24,213 nt of DNA from Glaciecola sp. UBA2563 (GCA_002340325.1 DDLV01000086.1:1-24213); one strand, 5' to 3'. Positions 8,490 through 17,666 are shown, numbered from the stretch's first letter. The notes: generated from the sequence alone by a model not told the origin. Made by a program: numbers and translations.

Positions 8490-9518
8490 TTAATCACCAA
8501 TACGTGCTTTTAATGATAAATCAATAGTGGGGTCAAAAATCCGGTCAAAGATCAAACCTGCCTGGCTTAATTGAGGTCGATTGGATAGTCGTTGAAATGC
8601 GCTTTTTTTATAACCATTATTATCCGTCTCAGCCAAAACGAACGTGAAGACATATGCCCCTTCGATCCCCATTCGCAAGTCACTAAATAGCACTTTGTTA
8701 TCCTGTTGATAAATGCCATATAGCCCTTTCGTGAATGCAGTTAGTTGAGAAATTCGCCTATCATCAGGAATTGCGTCCAGTAAATTTGGCTGTGTCTTGT
8801 AAAAATACAAACTTATATCGGATACATCGTCGAACAGAGATGCATATATCTCATAGTGCCCATCTGACGTCGTGGCTATCCCTCGCCACAAAAGTGTATT
8901 AAACGGTGTGGGCGTACTCTCATAATCGATTGCGACGATCCCTTCATTAGACAATCGTTGGTTAATTTGATTATCTATGTAGAATTTACCACCTATGCTC
9001 CAACAAGCATAAAGTGAACTGACTATCAGTAACCAGCCATTGAGCGTTTGACCTAATTGTCGTTTGTGTTTTATGAAACTCAGGATTATTACAGACACAA
9101 TTAAAGGTAGTGTGTATAACGGGTCAATAATAAATAGATTGGATAGCCCAAAGGGATGTGTCGATACTGGCCAGAGTAATTGTGTTCCATAGACAGTTAA
9201 GCTGTCCAGAATGGCATGTGTTGACAATATGAGGAATATTGCCGTTGTCCACCTTACTAGCGAAACTGATTGCGCCCATTTCAACTTGCACATTAGCCAA
9301 GCAAATATTGGCGCAGCAAATACATGGACTAATAGTGAATGGCTAAACCCCCTGTGGTATACGAAATTCTCTACATCTCCGCCAAAGTTAATCAGCACAT
9401 CCAAATCTGGAAGGGTTCCGTAGGCTGCTCCCACTAACAGCGCTTTCCTACCTATTTTATTTCCTAATACCGCATAGCCAACAGCACTGCCCAGTACTAA
9501 TTGTGATACTGAATCCAA
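8490..9518 (-). CDS. YdjM-like inner-membrane metal-dependent hydrolase family protein
   Basis: The protein has 342 residues. The N-terminal half holds several hydrophobic helices (about 8-33, 62-77, 90-105, 134-149). The conserved polar motifs of the YdjM / 'LexA-binding, inner membrane-associated putative hydrolase' family are all present: PDLD (37-40), HRGFSHS (55-61), HxxxD (H101-D105) and a downstream IDP (131-133). These His and Asp residues are the presumed metal ligands. The C-terminal half (about 165-342) is soluble, with mixed strands and helices, and most likely extends into the periplasm. No substrate is known for the family. The gene is divergent from katG across about 350 bp. 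I see no LexA-type CTGT-N8-ACAG box in front of it. Confidence 0.8.
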   Translation of the reverse strand: MDSVSQLVLGSAVGYAVLGNKIGRKALLVGAAYGTLPDLDVLINFGGDVENFVYHRGFSHSLLVHVFAAPIFAWLMCKLKWAQSVSLVRWTTAIFLILSTHAILDSLTVYGTQLLWPVSTHPFGLSNLFIIDPLYTLPLIVSVIILSFIKHKRQLGQTLNGWLLIVSSLYACWSIGGKFYIDNQINQRLSNEGIVAIDYESTPTPFNTLLWRGIATTSDGHYEIYASLFDDVSDISLYFYKTQPNLLDAIPDDRRISQLTAFTKGLYGIYQQDNKVLFSDLRMGIEGAYVFTFVLAETDNNGYKKSAFQRLSNRPQLSQAGLIFDRIFDPTIDLSLKARIGD

Positions 9519-9874
9519 ATTGACACCTATTTCTTATGCATTCACGTTATTTTTTATTAGCAAGTTGATAAAAGGTTGCGATCGTGAACCTTTACTTTAT
9601 CGATTGACGGAAGAAGATCATAGCGTCAGGTTAAGCGCAAATCAGACACTCCATCATTAGATAACGAAAAAAAATCCAAAGAGGGTCAACTGCAAATTAG
9701 TGTTTAACGATGTTAGCGTTAATCGATTTTATAAATCGCAAATATCTAAAATTCCAATTATCTCTTTTTCAAAAGCTGAACTACCCTATGAACGTTACGT
9801 TAATGTAATTTTAACTAATTTATAACATAACCAAATTCTTTAACTTTAAAATGTTGAACGAGAGGAATAGAACT
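9519..9874. other. Divergent intergenic region between the YdjM-like gene and katG
   Basis: These 356 bp have no open frame of interest and should carry the promoters of both neighbours. The half next to katG is very AT-rich. Visible structure: TTAACG-N7-CGTTAA at 9704-9722, directly followed by CGATTT-TAT-AAATCG at 9724-9738. TATAAC at 9821-9826 is a possible -10 for katG, but no good -35 lies at the right distance. I do not see a convincing four-part OxyR pattern (ATAG-N7-CTAT repeated) or a Fur-type box. Confidence 0.5.
9704..9738. promoter_or_regulatory. Two adjoining inverted repeats upstream of katG, candidate operator
   Basis: TTAACG (9704-9709) pairs with CGTTAA (9717-9722), and CGATTT (9724-9729) pairs with AAATCG (9733-9738). 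The two palindromes are separated by one base and lie about 140-170 bp upstream of the katG ATG. Tandem palindromes in a divergent promoter region suggest a regulator site, but no known consensus is matched and AT-rich DNA produces such repeats by chance. Confidence 0.3.
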
Positions 9875-12133
9875 ATGAAGCGATCATTCAAGCTCAGTAG
9901 TATTGTGGCGTGTTGCACTTTAGCACTCGGAATCGGGGTTAATGCTAATGCTGAACAAGAAATCAGCAAACCAGGCGGTGCCATCGGCATGGGCCAAGCT
10001 AAACCCTTTCATGCTAAGCCCAATTCTTTTTGGTGGCCGAATCAGCTGGACTTGTCTCCCTTACGAGATCACGACCCGCGATCCAATCCACTCGGCGAAG
10101 ATTTTGACTACGCCGATGCATTCAATCAACTTGATTTGGCCGCGGTTAAGTCGGACATTGATACACTGTTAACAACATCCCAAGACTGGTGGCCTGCAGA
10201 TTTTGGTAATTATGGTCCTTTCTTTATTCGAATGTCATGGCACTCTGCAGGCACATACCGCACACTTGATGGAAGAGGTGGTGGTGACGGCGGCCAAATG
10301 CGTTTTGATCCTCTTAATAGCTGGCCTGACAATGGCAACTTAGACAAAGCTAAGCGTCTTTTATGGCCAATCAAGCAAAAATACGGTGAAGGTTTATCTT
10401 GGGGCGATCTAATGATTCTGGCCGGCAATGTCGCGCTTGAAAATATGGGATTCCAAACGTTTGGCTTTGCTGGCGGCAGAGCAGACGACTGGGAGCCTGA
10501 CCTCGTGTACTGGGGACCGGAAGTTGCGATGTTGGCAAGCGACCGCCTTGACAGTGAAGGCGAATTACAACGTCCTCTTGGCGCAACGCATATGGGACTA
10601 ATTTATGTAAATCCAGAAGGACCTCGTGGTGTTCCAGATCCAGCAGGTTCAGCTAAAAACATTCGTGTTGCATTCGGAAGAATGGCAATGAATGATGAAG
10701 AAACAGTTGCCTTAATCGCAGGAGGTCATACGTTTGGTAAGATGCACGGTGCGCACAAACCTTCGGATTGTGTCGGCATTGAGCCCGGTGGCGAAGTTAT
10801 CGAAGCACAAGGTTTAGGCTGGAAAAACAAATGCGGAAAAGGGCACTCTGAAGACACAGTCACTAGTGGACTGGAAGGCGCTTGGACGCAAGCTCCAACG
10901 CAATGGACAACGCTATATTTATCTAACCTTTTAAATTTTGAGTGGAAAGAAACACGCAGCCCAGCAGGGGCAATCCAATGGATCCCCAAAGACGAGTCAC
11001 TGCATAAAATTGTGCCAGACGCGCACGTTGAAGGGAAGATGAATCCACCAGTGATGACCACGGCTGACCTTGCACTTAAAGCCGACCCAGAGTATCGCAA
11101 AATTGCAGAGCGGTTCTTAGCCAATCCAGAAGAGTATCGACTCGCTTTTGCAAAAGCATGGTTTAAGTTGACGCATCGCGATATGGGACCACGCTCAAAT
11201 TACTTAGGTGATGAAGTACCTCAAGAGATCATGATTTGGCAAGATCCGATACCAGAAGTAGATTATAATTTACCAAGTAAACGCAATATTGCATCTCTTA
11301 AAAAATCTATCATGGAATCAGGGCTTTCAAATGATGCCATGATCAGAACGGCTTGGGCCTCAGCATCTACCTATCGCGCAACAGATAAGCGCGGTGGCGC
11401 TAACGGTGCACGAATAGCGCTAGCGCCGCAAAAAGACTGGGCGATAAACAATCCTGCTGAAATACAAAACGTCATTGCAGAACTTAATAAGATCCGCGAA
11501 GATTTTAATTCAAATCGCAGACAGATCTCCCTAGCTGATATGATTGTGTTGGCGGGCAGTGTCGCGATTGAAGATGCAGCGAAGAAAGCCGGTGTTGAAG
11601 TTGAAGTGCCATTTACGGCAGGACGTGCAGATGCTTTGCAGGAACAAACAGATGTCGCTTCGTTTAGCCTGCTTGAGCCCAGTGCAGATGCGTTCCGCAA
11701 CTACTTTAACCCACAAACCAGCTATCGTTCACCCACTGAAATGATGATTGATAAAGCAGATCGGTTGAATTTAGAAGTACCAGAAATGGTAGTGTTACTC
11801 GGCGGTATGCGAGCGTTAAACGCAAACTGGGATGGCAGCAGTCACGGGGTATTCACGGATAATCCTGGACACCTGACCAACGACTATTTCGTCAATTTGA
11901 TGGATATGAACACCGTTTGGCAGAAGTCGAAGGAATTTGAAGGTATGTATGTTGGCAAGGACAGAGCAACAGGTGACCATAAGTACACTGCAACGCCGGT
12001 AGATTTAATTATGGGATCAAACTCAGAGTTACGCGCTATCGCAGAAGTGTACGCCTATAACAATTCGCATGAGCGCTTTGTCGGTGACTTTGTTGACGCA
12101 TGGGTCAAAGTTATGGAAGCTGACTTAAGCTAA
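9875..12133 (+). CDS. katG: Catalase-peroxidase with signal peptide (periplasmic KatG)
   Basis: I chose the ATG at 9875 (752 residues) because GAGAGG lies 9 bases before it and a signal peptide then starts at once; an upstream ATG at 9851 adds only 8 residues. MKRSFKLSSI, a hydrophobic core and a likely cut after ANA (residue 26) point to export. The enzyme breaks down hydrogen peroxide by catalase and peroxidase routes with one heme b. Distal residues R119, W122 and H123 (RMSWHSAGTYR) and proximal H285 (AGGHTFGK) are present. So are Y244 and M270, which with W122 form the Trp-Tyr-Met adduct needed for catalase activity. The second, heme-less peroxidase-like half follows to residue 752, the normal family length. 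The gene ends at a strong terminator, so it is probably monocistronic. Confidence 0.97.
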   Translation: MKRSFKLSSIVACCTLALGIGVNANAEQEISKPGGAIGMGQAKPFHAKPNSFWWPNQLDLSPLRDHDPRSNPLGEDFDYADAFNQLDLAAVKSDIDTLLTTSQDWWPADFGNYGPFFIRMSWHSAGTYRTLDGRGGGDGGQMRFDPLNSWPDNGNLDKAKRLLWPIKQKYGEGLSWGDLMILAGNVALENMGFQTFGFAGGRADDWEPDLVYWGPEVAMLASDRLDSEGELQRPLGATHMGLIYVNPEGPRGVPDPAGSAKNIRVAFGRMAMNDEETVALIAGGHTFGKMHGAHKPSDCVGIEPGGEVIEAQGLGWKNKCGKGHSEDTVTSGLEGAWTQAPTQWTTLYLSNLLNFEWKETRSPAGAIQWIPKDESLHKIVPDAHVEGKMNPPVMTTADLALKADPEYRKIAERFLANPEEYRLAFAKAWFKLTHRDMGPRSNYLGDEVPQEIMIWQDPIPEVDYNLPSKRNIASLKKSIMESGLSNDAMIRTAWASASTYRATDKRGGANGARIALAPQKDWAINNPAEIQNVIAELNKIREDFNSNRRQISLADMIVLAGSVAIEDAAKKAGVEVEVPFTAGRADALQEQTDVASFSLLEPSADAFRNYFNPQTSYRSPTEMMIDKADRLNLEVPEMVVLLGGMRALNANWDGSSHGVFTDNPGHLTNDYFVNLMDMNTVWQKSKEFEGMYVGKDRATGDHKYTATPVDLIMGSNSELRAIAEVYAYNNSHERFVGDFVDAWVKVMEADLS

Positions 12134-12195
12134 ATTGAACCAATTAGCTTGGTGACATTACACTACATCAAGCTGTGAAACTGCGAGTGACCGTT

Positions 12196-12234
12196 TGCCG
12201 CATTTGATTCAGATTAAATGCGGCATTCTTGTTT
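12196..12234 (+). terminator. Rho-independent terminator after katG
   Basis: TGCCGCATTT (12196-12205) and AAATGCGGCA (12216-12225) are perfect 10-bp arms around a 10-base loop. They are followed by TTCTTGTTT. It lies 63 bp past the katG stop codon and separates katG from the downstream TPR/GGDEF gene. Confidence 0.88.
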
Positions 12235-12339
12235 CTACCGCAATGATATAAATCCTCAACTCCTTTTGATGAACCTCAGATATTAATCTCGCGCGCCGAT
12301 ATCGACTTACAGATGCGTGCAATAGATTAATAACCAACA

Positions 12340-14262
12340 TTGAAACACCGACACGAGACCAATACAGGTAAAATTACACAAATTTACGTCTTCTCTTTAT
12401 TCAAGATGATATTTGTGAGCCATTTTTTGCTCGTATTTCATGCATTCAGCCATTCAACGGAATTCGCCTCTGACGAAGAGCTACTTGGATATATTGAGGT
12501 GCGAATAGATGAAGCGTACGAGATTGGTCCATCGCATATGATCGATATCACAAAACAGTACCTTATTATCGCGGATGAAAAAAACTGGAAACGATCAAAA
12601 TCAAAACTCATTTACGAATACCATCAAGCCACTATAGCAATAGACGATTATGAGCAGGCGCGACAAATACAACAAAAATATTTGCCATATGCTAGAAATA
12701 CAAAGGATTATGAGCTCCTTATTACACTTCTTTCCGGTGAGATTTATTTGAACCGCGAAAGTATGGTCGAGGGTGAATATGACCAAGAATACAGAGAAAT
12801 CGTCAATGCCGTTCCCAAAGTACCTGATGCCGCCCGCAGAGCAAATGCATACTGGATAGTTTCACAGACGCAATACTATCTCTTTAAATTTGATGAAGCG
12901 ATAAGCTCCTTAACAACTGCTTTAGAACTCTACAGTGCGCTGGAAAATGAAAACGGAAAAGCATATGTGTACTATGAACTCGGTAAACTATATTTTGAGC
13001 TTGGAGATTACAACAATACAGTAAACTACTATAAGCAGACTTTAGAAATTCAAGAACGGCTAGGACAGACCTTTAATGCTGCGACAGCAATGGAAGGAAT
13101 TGGGATCGCGTACAACCATTTAGAAGACTATGTAAATTCAGAGAAGTACTTTCGAAAATCAATCGAGCTAAGCCTAACCACCAATAATGATTTTCGCGTA
13201 GCCAGGTCAACACTATTTTTAGCAGATACTTATCGTCTTAGAGAACGTTTTGACGAAGCCTTAAAATATTATGCAATCGCATCGAATAAGTTCAAGGAAC
13301 TTCAAAACCCCAACTTTGATAACGACATTTTTTTGGGCAGAGCGATTGCCTATGCTAATCTGGACGAGTTTGATAAAGCTAAGGCTATTTTGTCGGAACA
13401 TTCCGACAAATTTGAAACGTACAGTAATCCAAAAAGAATAAGGATATATAAACAACTGCTTGCACAAATGGCTGAACGAAACGGTGAATACAAAAACGCA
13501 ACATCGTTTTACAAAGATATAATCCAATTAAATGAAAGTATTTTTGAGCAACATATAGAACAGGAATCGCGACGTTCAGTCATCGAATTCAGTACAAAGA
13601 TTACCAAAAGCCATAATCATTTACTCGAAAGCCAGAATGAACTAAAAAGTTTACGTATCGCAGAACAACAGCGAAAAGCAAACATATGGGGCTTAATGGT
13701 TATTTGTCTAACCGTTGTTGTTGTTTCAGTTTTAACTGTATTTTTTGTTGTACTTAAAAATAAGAAAAAATTCGAGGTGCTGGCATTAAAAGACGAACTA
13801 ACTCAAGTATCTAATCGAAGAGCAATGCTGAGTATTCTTTCTGACAGACTGTCAAAAACAGATGATAAAGGCGCTTTTTCATTAGCTATTCTAGATATTG
13901 ACCATTTCAAGAAAATTAATGACGCTTTCGGCCATAATGTCGGAGATAAGGTTTTGAAAGCGTTTGCGTCTAAATGCTGTAGCTGCTTGAGAAGTTCAGA
14001 TAGTTTCGGCAGATATGGCGGAGAAGAGTGGATGTTGGTCTGCGATGTCGATGATAAAGATTTGATTCGTGAAATTTTTGAACGATTTAGAGCAAGTATT
14101 GAAACGATAGACATTGATGAGTTACCAAGCGATCATGGTATCACATTTTCTATGGGCGTCTCTATTTTTAATGGACAATCAGATATCGACAAGATGATAA
14201 ACGAGGCCGATGAGAAACTATACATAGCAAAAGAGAATGGAAGAAACTGCGTCGTCGTTTAA
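12340..14262 (+). CDS. TPR / transmembrane / GGDEF protein, probable diguanylate cyclase
   Basis: The protein has 640 residues from a TTG at 12340; an ATG at 12406 (618 residues) is an equally plausible start, and neither has a good ribosome site. A hydrophobic segment near residues 23-37 is a signal peptide or anchor. Residues about 80-400 form at least five TPR-like helix pairs (for example GKAYVYYELGKLYFELGDYNNTVNYY), presumably in the periplasm. A coiled region leads to a transmembrane helix (449-472) and a cytoplasmic GGDEF domain. The domain has DELTQVSNRR, DIDHFKKINDAFGHNVGD, an intact inhibitory site R551-S-S-D554 and the signature GGEEW (560-564). The last Phe is changed to Trp, but the catalytic acidic residues remain, so activity is likely. 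This layout is common in Alteromonadales. The TPR ligand is unknown. Confidence 0.88.
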   Translation: MKHRHETNTGKITQIYVFSLFKMIFVSHFLLVFHAFSHSTEFASDEELLGYIEVRIDEAYEIGPSHMIDITKQYLIIADEKNWKRSKSKLIYEYHQATIAIDDYEQARQIQQKYLPYARNTKDYELLITLLSGEIYLNRESMVEGEYDQEYREIVNAVPKVPDAARRANAYWIVSQTQYYLFKFDEAISSLTTALELYSALENENGKAYVYYELGKLYFELGDYNNTVNYYKQTLEIQERLGQTFNAATAMEGIGIAYNHLEDYVNSEKYFRKSIELSLTTNNDFRVARSTLFLADTYRLRERFDEALKYYAIASNKFKELQNPNFDNDIFLGRAIAYANLDEFDKAKAILSEHSDKFETYSNPKRIRIYKQLLAQMAERNGEYKNATSFYKDIIQLNESIFEQHIEQESRRSVIEFSTKITKSHNHLLESQNELKSLRIAEQQRKANIWGLMVICLTVVVVSVLTVFFVVLKNKKKFEVLALKDELTQVSNRRAMLSILSDRLSKTDDKGAFSLAILDIDHFKKINDAFGHNVGDKVLKAFASKCCSCLRSSDSFGRYGGEEWMLVCDVDDKDLIREIFERFRASIETIDIDELPSDHGITFSMGVSIFNGQSDIDKMINEADEKLYIAKENGRNCVVV

Positions 14263-14289
14263 AGGTAATCGACAGTAACGCTGCCTTTA
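14260..14289. terminator. Weak bidirectional hairpin between convergent genes
   Basis: TAAAGG (14260-14265) and CCTTTA (14284-14289) can pair around an 18-base loop in the 31-bp gap between the TPR/GGDEF gene and the cytochrome gene. T-rich sequence follows on the plus strand. The stem is short, so it is only a possible shared terminator. Confidence 0.3.
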
Positions 14290-14293
14290 TTTA

Positions 14294-16537
14294 CTACAAC
14301 TGCGATCTAAAAAAATCAAAGCTCTCTTGGTCTCGTTGTTTTCTCGACAGGCTCAGACCAAGCTCAACTAAATCTCGACTTCCATACTTCGATACACTGG
14401 CTTTCAGTTTTTGCAGCGCTTGCTCGGTATTACCCATAGAATCTATTGCCAATATAAGTACATAAAAGTATTGGGGATCTTCGGGGGCTAGCTCTACTGC
14501 TTTATTTAACGCTAATACCGCATTTTTTATATTTTTAGTTCGGATTTGGTATAGTCCATAGGAGTAGTGTAGTGGCGCGTAATGATCAAGCCGTTTAAAT
14601 GCCAACTCATACAGTGCTTTTTCTTCTTCTGCATCATTTTCCATCCGATACATGTCAAGTAAGTTAACATAGGACGGTCCAAAATATGGGTCTATGTTGA
14701 TGCCGTGTTGTAGACGGTCAATAGCCTCTTTTATGTTACTTTGTTTGAGCTGAGAAATACTTTGATTAAGAGCCCCTTCCCCACGCCAGCTTGATATTGA
14801 ATTGCTGAGTCGATGTTCGTCAAACGCACGTTTTGCCGATTTCGTAACTTCATCATTTACTGATGAAAGTTCAAGGAGATGTTCAGCAGCGGCCACGCGA
14901 ATTGCTCTGTATTTATCGTTCAGCAGAGATAAATAGGATTTTTGTCTTTCAATAGGGGGTAACAAATTTCCAATCTGCGCCGCAGCATAGCGTATTAGCG
15001 CATCTTCGGATGCGACCCAACGACGAATAGCATTATCATCTATTTGAGACACAGTGTTTGGAAGCAACGCAAGTGTGCTAGCGCGTTCAATATTGCTCAA
15101 ACCTTGGTCTTCAACCAACGCTAAATGTTGCTGCAAGGTAATAGGCTTTCCTGCAAACAAATCGATAAGCTGTTTTTCTTTTGGCGTTGGTTTTTGTGAG
15201 TTTGGAAACCATTTAGTTACGTGTTTTGCAGCCCATTCATTGGATTTTTCATTATGGCAATCAATACACGCGTTTGGCGTATTGTATTTAGTAGAGAGTG
15301 AAGGACTTGGTACTTTGAAACTATGATCACGCCTTGCATCCACGCCCATATAGGTCGTGGCAGGCATATGACAGCTGACGCATTGACCCGCATCACTCGC
15401 TAGGTCGTGATGAGTGTGCGTTGTCTGCTGATATTTTTCTACACTGTGACATTGCAAACACAAGCCATTGGTTTGTGTTTTTACTTGCATCGTATGCGCA
15501 TCATGGCAGTCCAAACAGGTCACACCTGCTTCGAACATTTTACTTTGTAAAAAAGAACCATATACGTACACCTCTTCATTGATTTGACCATCTGGATGGT
15601 ATAGCGGTGATGAAATCAAGGTTGGCATAAACTGATCGAGAAATGGCATATTATGGACAAAACCATCTGTAAGCGGCGCCCTGAGCGAATGACATGCAAA
15701 ACAGGTATCCATGAACGCTTGACGCGCCTTTTTATCTTTATCCTTCGCTAATTCACCTTTTTTATTTCGAAGTTGCGCGATAGGTTCCCCCTCAGATAAT
15801 ACCCAGCTCACCATTTCCGTTAGTTGATCGTTGTCTTTATTATCGACATCTAAGGACTTATGATTGCCATCGTTATGCTTGGGAAGATCATGCCTCGGAT
15901 GATTTGGCATTTCACCGTGGCACGACTGACAACCAACGTTAATGTTATCCCAATGTGTTTCAAAGCTATTGGTTGTGGGCTGATAATTTCTAATCAATCC
16001 ATCACTGTGACAATCCGCACACATCCCGTTCCAGTTTTGTAGCGGCATTTGCCAATGCAATCTCGGTTCTTCTTTTACTTCTTCGTCGGATAAGACAGGA
16101 TACCACCGCTGTCCGCCATCTGTTGCAGCCCGGCTGTCCCATGCTAATGGGAACACTTGAAACTTGCCATCGCCTGTAGGCACCAAATACTGCTGTAATG
16201 GATAAAAACCAAACGTGTATACAGCTTCATATAGCGTGTTGTTCGCGCCTTCAGTAAATTCGATTAGGTACTTTTCATCCTTTTGGTAGAACCTAGCAAC
16301 CCCTTCTCCATACGGCACTTTTGTGTCGCTAAAGTCCCCTAGTACTTTTTCTTTTGTCGCCAATGCCATTGCTTCAGCGTGATGGGAGGTTTGCCATGCC
16401 GATACTTCATCAGCATGGCATTGGGTGCAATTTTGAACGTAAGAAAGCGCGTTAATGCTAAATAGCAAGAGTGCCAGAAATAGAACAAAGCTACGAGCAC
16501 AGCTTAGGGAAATATGGTCGAAACAGTCTTTTATCAT
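14294..16537 (-). CDS. Octaheme c-type cytochrome with HEAT-like and TPR C-terminal regions
   Basis: The protein has 747 residues. A hydrophobic stretch (about 16-31) is a Sec signal, so the protein is periplasmic or exported. Eight CXXCH heme-attachment motifs lie at about residues 37, 173, 203, 279, 341, 360, 386 and 424 and are followed by histidines that could act as distal ligands. After the heme part come a HEAT-like region (about 465-565, with ALIRYAAAQIGNLL and YRAIRVAAAEHLLEL) and three to four TPR units (about 595-725). The protein should carry electrons or reduce a small oxyanion or nitrogen/sulfur compound, but I cannot name the substrate. No quinol oxidase or terminal reductase gene is adjacent; the upstream neighbour is pirin. 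Cytochrome c maturation would be needed. The call as a multiheme cytochrome is secure; the function is not. Confidence 0.92.
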   Translation of the reverse strand: MIKDCFDHISLSCARSFVLFLALLLFSINALSYVQNCTQCHADEVSAWQTSHHAEAMALATKEKVLGDFSDTKVPYGEGVARFYQKDEKYLIEFTEGANNTLYEAVYTFGFYPLQQYLVPTGDGKFQVFPLAWDSRAATDGGQRWYPVLSDEEVKEEPRLHWQMPLQNWNGMCADCHSDGLIRNYQPTTNSFETHWDNINVGCQSCHGEMPNHPRHDLPKHNDGNHKSLDVDNKDNDQLTEMVSWVLSEGEPIAQLRNKKGELAKDKDKKARQAFMDTCFACHSLRAPLTDGFVHNMPFLDQFMPTLISSPLYHPDGQINEEVYVYGSFLQSKMFEAGVTCLDCHDAHTMQVKTQTNGLCLQCHSVEKYQQTTHTHHDLASDAGQCVSCHMPATTYMGVDARRDHSFKVPSPSLSTKYNTPNACIDCHNEKSNEWAAKHVTKWFPNSQKPTPKEKQLIDLFAGKPITLQQHLALVEDQGLSNIERASTLALLPNTVSQIDDNAIRRWVASEDALIRYAAAQIGNLLPPIERQKSYLSLLNDKYRAIRVAAAEHLLELSSVNDEVTKSAKRAFDEHRLSNSISSWRGEGALNQSISQLKQSNIKEAIDRLQHGINIDPYFGPSYVNLLDMYRMENDAEEEKALYELAFKRLDHYAPLHYSYGLYQIRTKNIKNAVLALNKAVELAPEDPQYFYVLILAIDSMGNTEQALQKLKASVSKYGSRDLVELGLSLSRKQRDQESFDFFRSQL

Positions 16538-16569
16538 TTCTTATTGCATTGTATGAGAAAGCTTCTACT

Positions 16570-16584
16570 AACGGTTTTACCGTT
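16570..16584. promoter_or_regulatory. Inverted repeat between pirin and the cytochrome gene
   Basis: AACGGT (16570-16575) and ACCGTT (16579-16584) flank TTT; CTA and TAG outside can extend the pairing with one bulged base. It lies 33-47 bp upstream of the cytochrome start and 70-90 bp past the pirin stop. No T-run follows on either strand, so it is more likely an operator than a terminator. Confidence 0.3.
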
Positions 16585-16655
16585 TAGCCTTCTTGAATTC
16601 AACTTATAAATTAACTGCTAAATAAAGATCGGGGTGTGAATAAGGGTGTTGTCTA

Positions 16656-17528
16656 TTAACCTTTGACCACTTTTTTCTCGGGCAACGGGATAAATTCATT
16701 ATCGTCGCCAGGTATATCCGGAAACTGTCGATTCTTCCAACGCTCTTCTGCTTCCTTAATTTTTTCCGGTGAGTATGCAAGAAAGTTCCAGCGCAATATA
16801 GGCTGCTTCTCTAACGCTATACCGCCTAGCAAAAAGTATCGGCTATTCTCCAATGATTCGATGCTGGGTTCATCATCGAGGATAACAAAGTCGCCAGCAT
16901 TATATGTATCATCGCCTATCTTTACGCTACCAAAAATGACATAACAAGCTGTTTCTGATTTGCCGCATGGACGTTCATTTACTGCGCCGCTTTCTGTAAT
17001 GACATCAAGGTAAAACATGGGGGAATATGTCTTAACTGGTGATGTATAGTTGTATGCTTCACCAGCAATAAGACGCATCAGTGTTTTTTCGGTATGAATA
17101 TAAGGGAGCTCAGCGCGCCCCACGTGCAAAAAACTCGGCTCCATGTCTGCCTTGTCTTCTGGTAGCGCGACCCAACACTGAAGGCCGTTCAAACTATGAT
17201 CGCTTCCTCGAGTTTCAATCGTTTCGCGTTCAGAGTGCACAATCCCCTTACCTGCGGTCATCCAGTTTACATCGCCTGGGAAAATTTCCTGTATCGTGCC
17301 AAGGCTGTCTCTATGTAGCATGCTGCCTTCCATTAAATAACTAATGGTAGCCAAACCGATATGAGGATGCGGTCTGACATTTATACCTTTTCCGGCAGGG
17401 AAATCCGCTGGCCCCATATGATCAACAAACACGAATGGACCAACAGTGCGTTTTTGCACGCTTGGAATAATTCGAGACACTGAAAACCCACCAAGGTCCT
17501 TGGTGGCTGGTTTGATAACGTACGCCAT
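16656..17528 (-). CDS. Pirin family protein
   Basis: The protein has 290 residues, is cytoplasmic and has a double cupin fold. The N-terminal cupin keeps all four metal ligands of pirins: H54 and H56 in RPHPHIGLATISYL, then H98 and E100 in GKGIVHSE. The C-terminal cupin lacks the ligands, as usual. Bacterial pirins such as YhhW can act as quercetin dioxygenases, and others act as redox-linked regulators. The role here is not fixed by sequence. The ATG at 17526-17528 has a good AGGA ribosome site 8 bases upstream. It lies between the alpha/beta hydrolase and the octaheme cytochrome on the same strand, with gaps of 203 and 118 bp, so shared transcription is possible but not shown. Confidence 0.93.
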   Translation of the reverse strand: MAYVIKPATKDLGGFSVSRIIPSVQKRTVGPFVFVDHMGPADFPAGKGINVRPHPHIGLATISYLMEGSMLHRDSLGTIQEIFPGDVNWMTAGKGIVHSERETIETRGSDHSLNGLQCWVALPEDKADMEPSFLHVGRAELPYIHTEKTLMRLIAGEAYNYTSPVKTYSPMFYLDVITESGAVNERPCGKSETACYVIFGSVKIGDDTYNAGDFVILDDEPSIESLENSRYFLLGGIALEKQPILRWNFLAYSPEKIKEAEERWKNRQFPDIPGDDNEFIPLPEKKVVKG

Positions 17529-17666
17529 AAAAAATTTCCTGTGTAGCCTAAAAAGAAGATGTGAAGGTCGTTATTCTTCAATACGTTGCTAAACACAAAG
17601 GTTGAAATTTAACCACCACTAAGCAAAGAAAGTGTAGTTCTTTACGGTTGTTAATCAATGGTTAGA

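Noticed and set aside
9911..9914. Lipobox-like I-V-A-C in the KatG signal region, suggesting a lipoprotein
   Set aside because: The Cys would be residue 13, with almost no hydrophobic core before it, and a better signal peptidase I site (ANA-EQ) follows after the full core.
10726..11124. 132-codon open frame antisense to katG
   Set aside because: It lies fully inside a well-conserved gene, has no recognisable domain, and its composition is what a shadow of katG codons gives.
16570..16584. Rho-independent terminator for pirin
   Set aside because: The hairpin exists, but no T-run follows on the minus strand, and it sits close to the cytochrome start.
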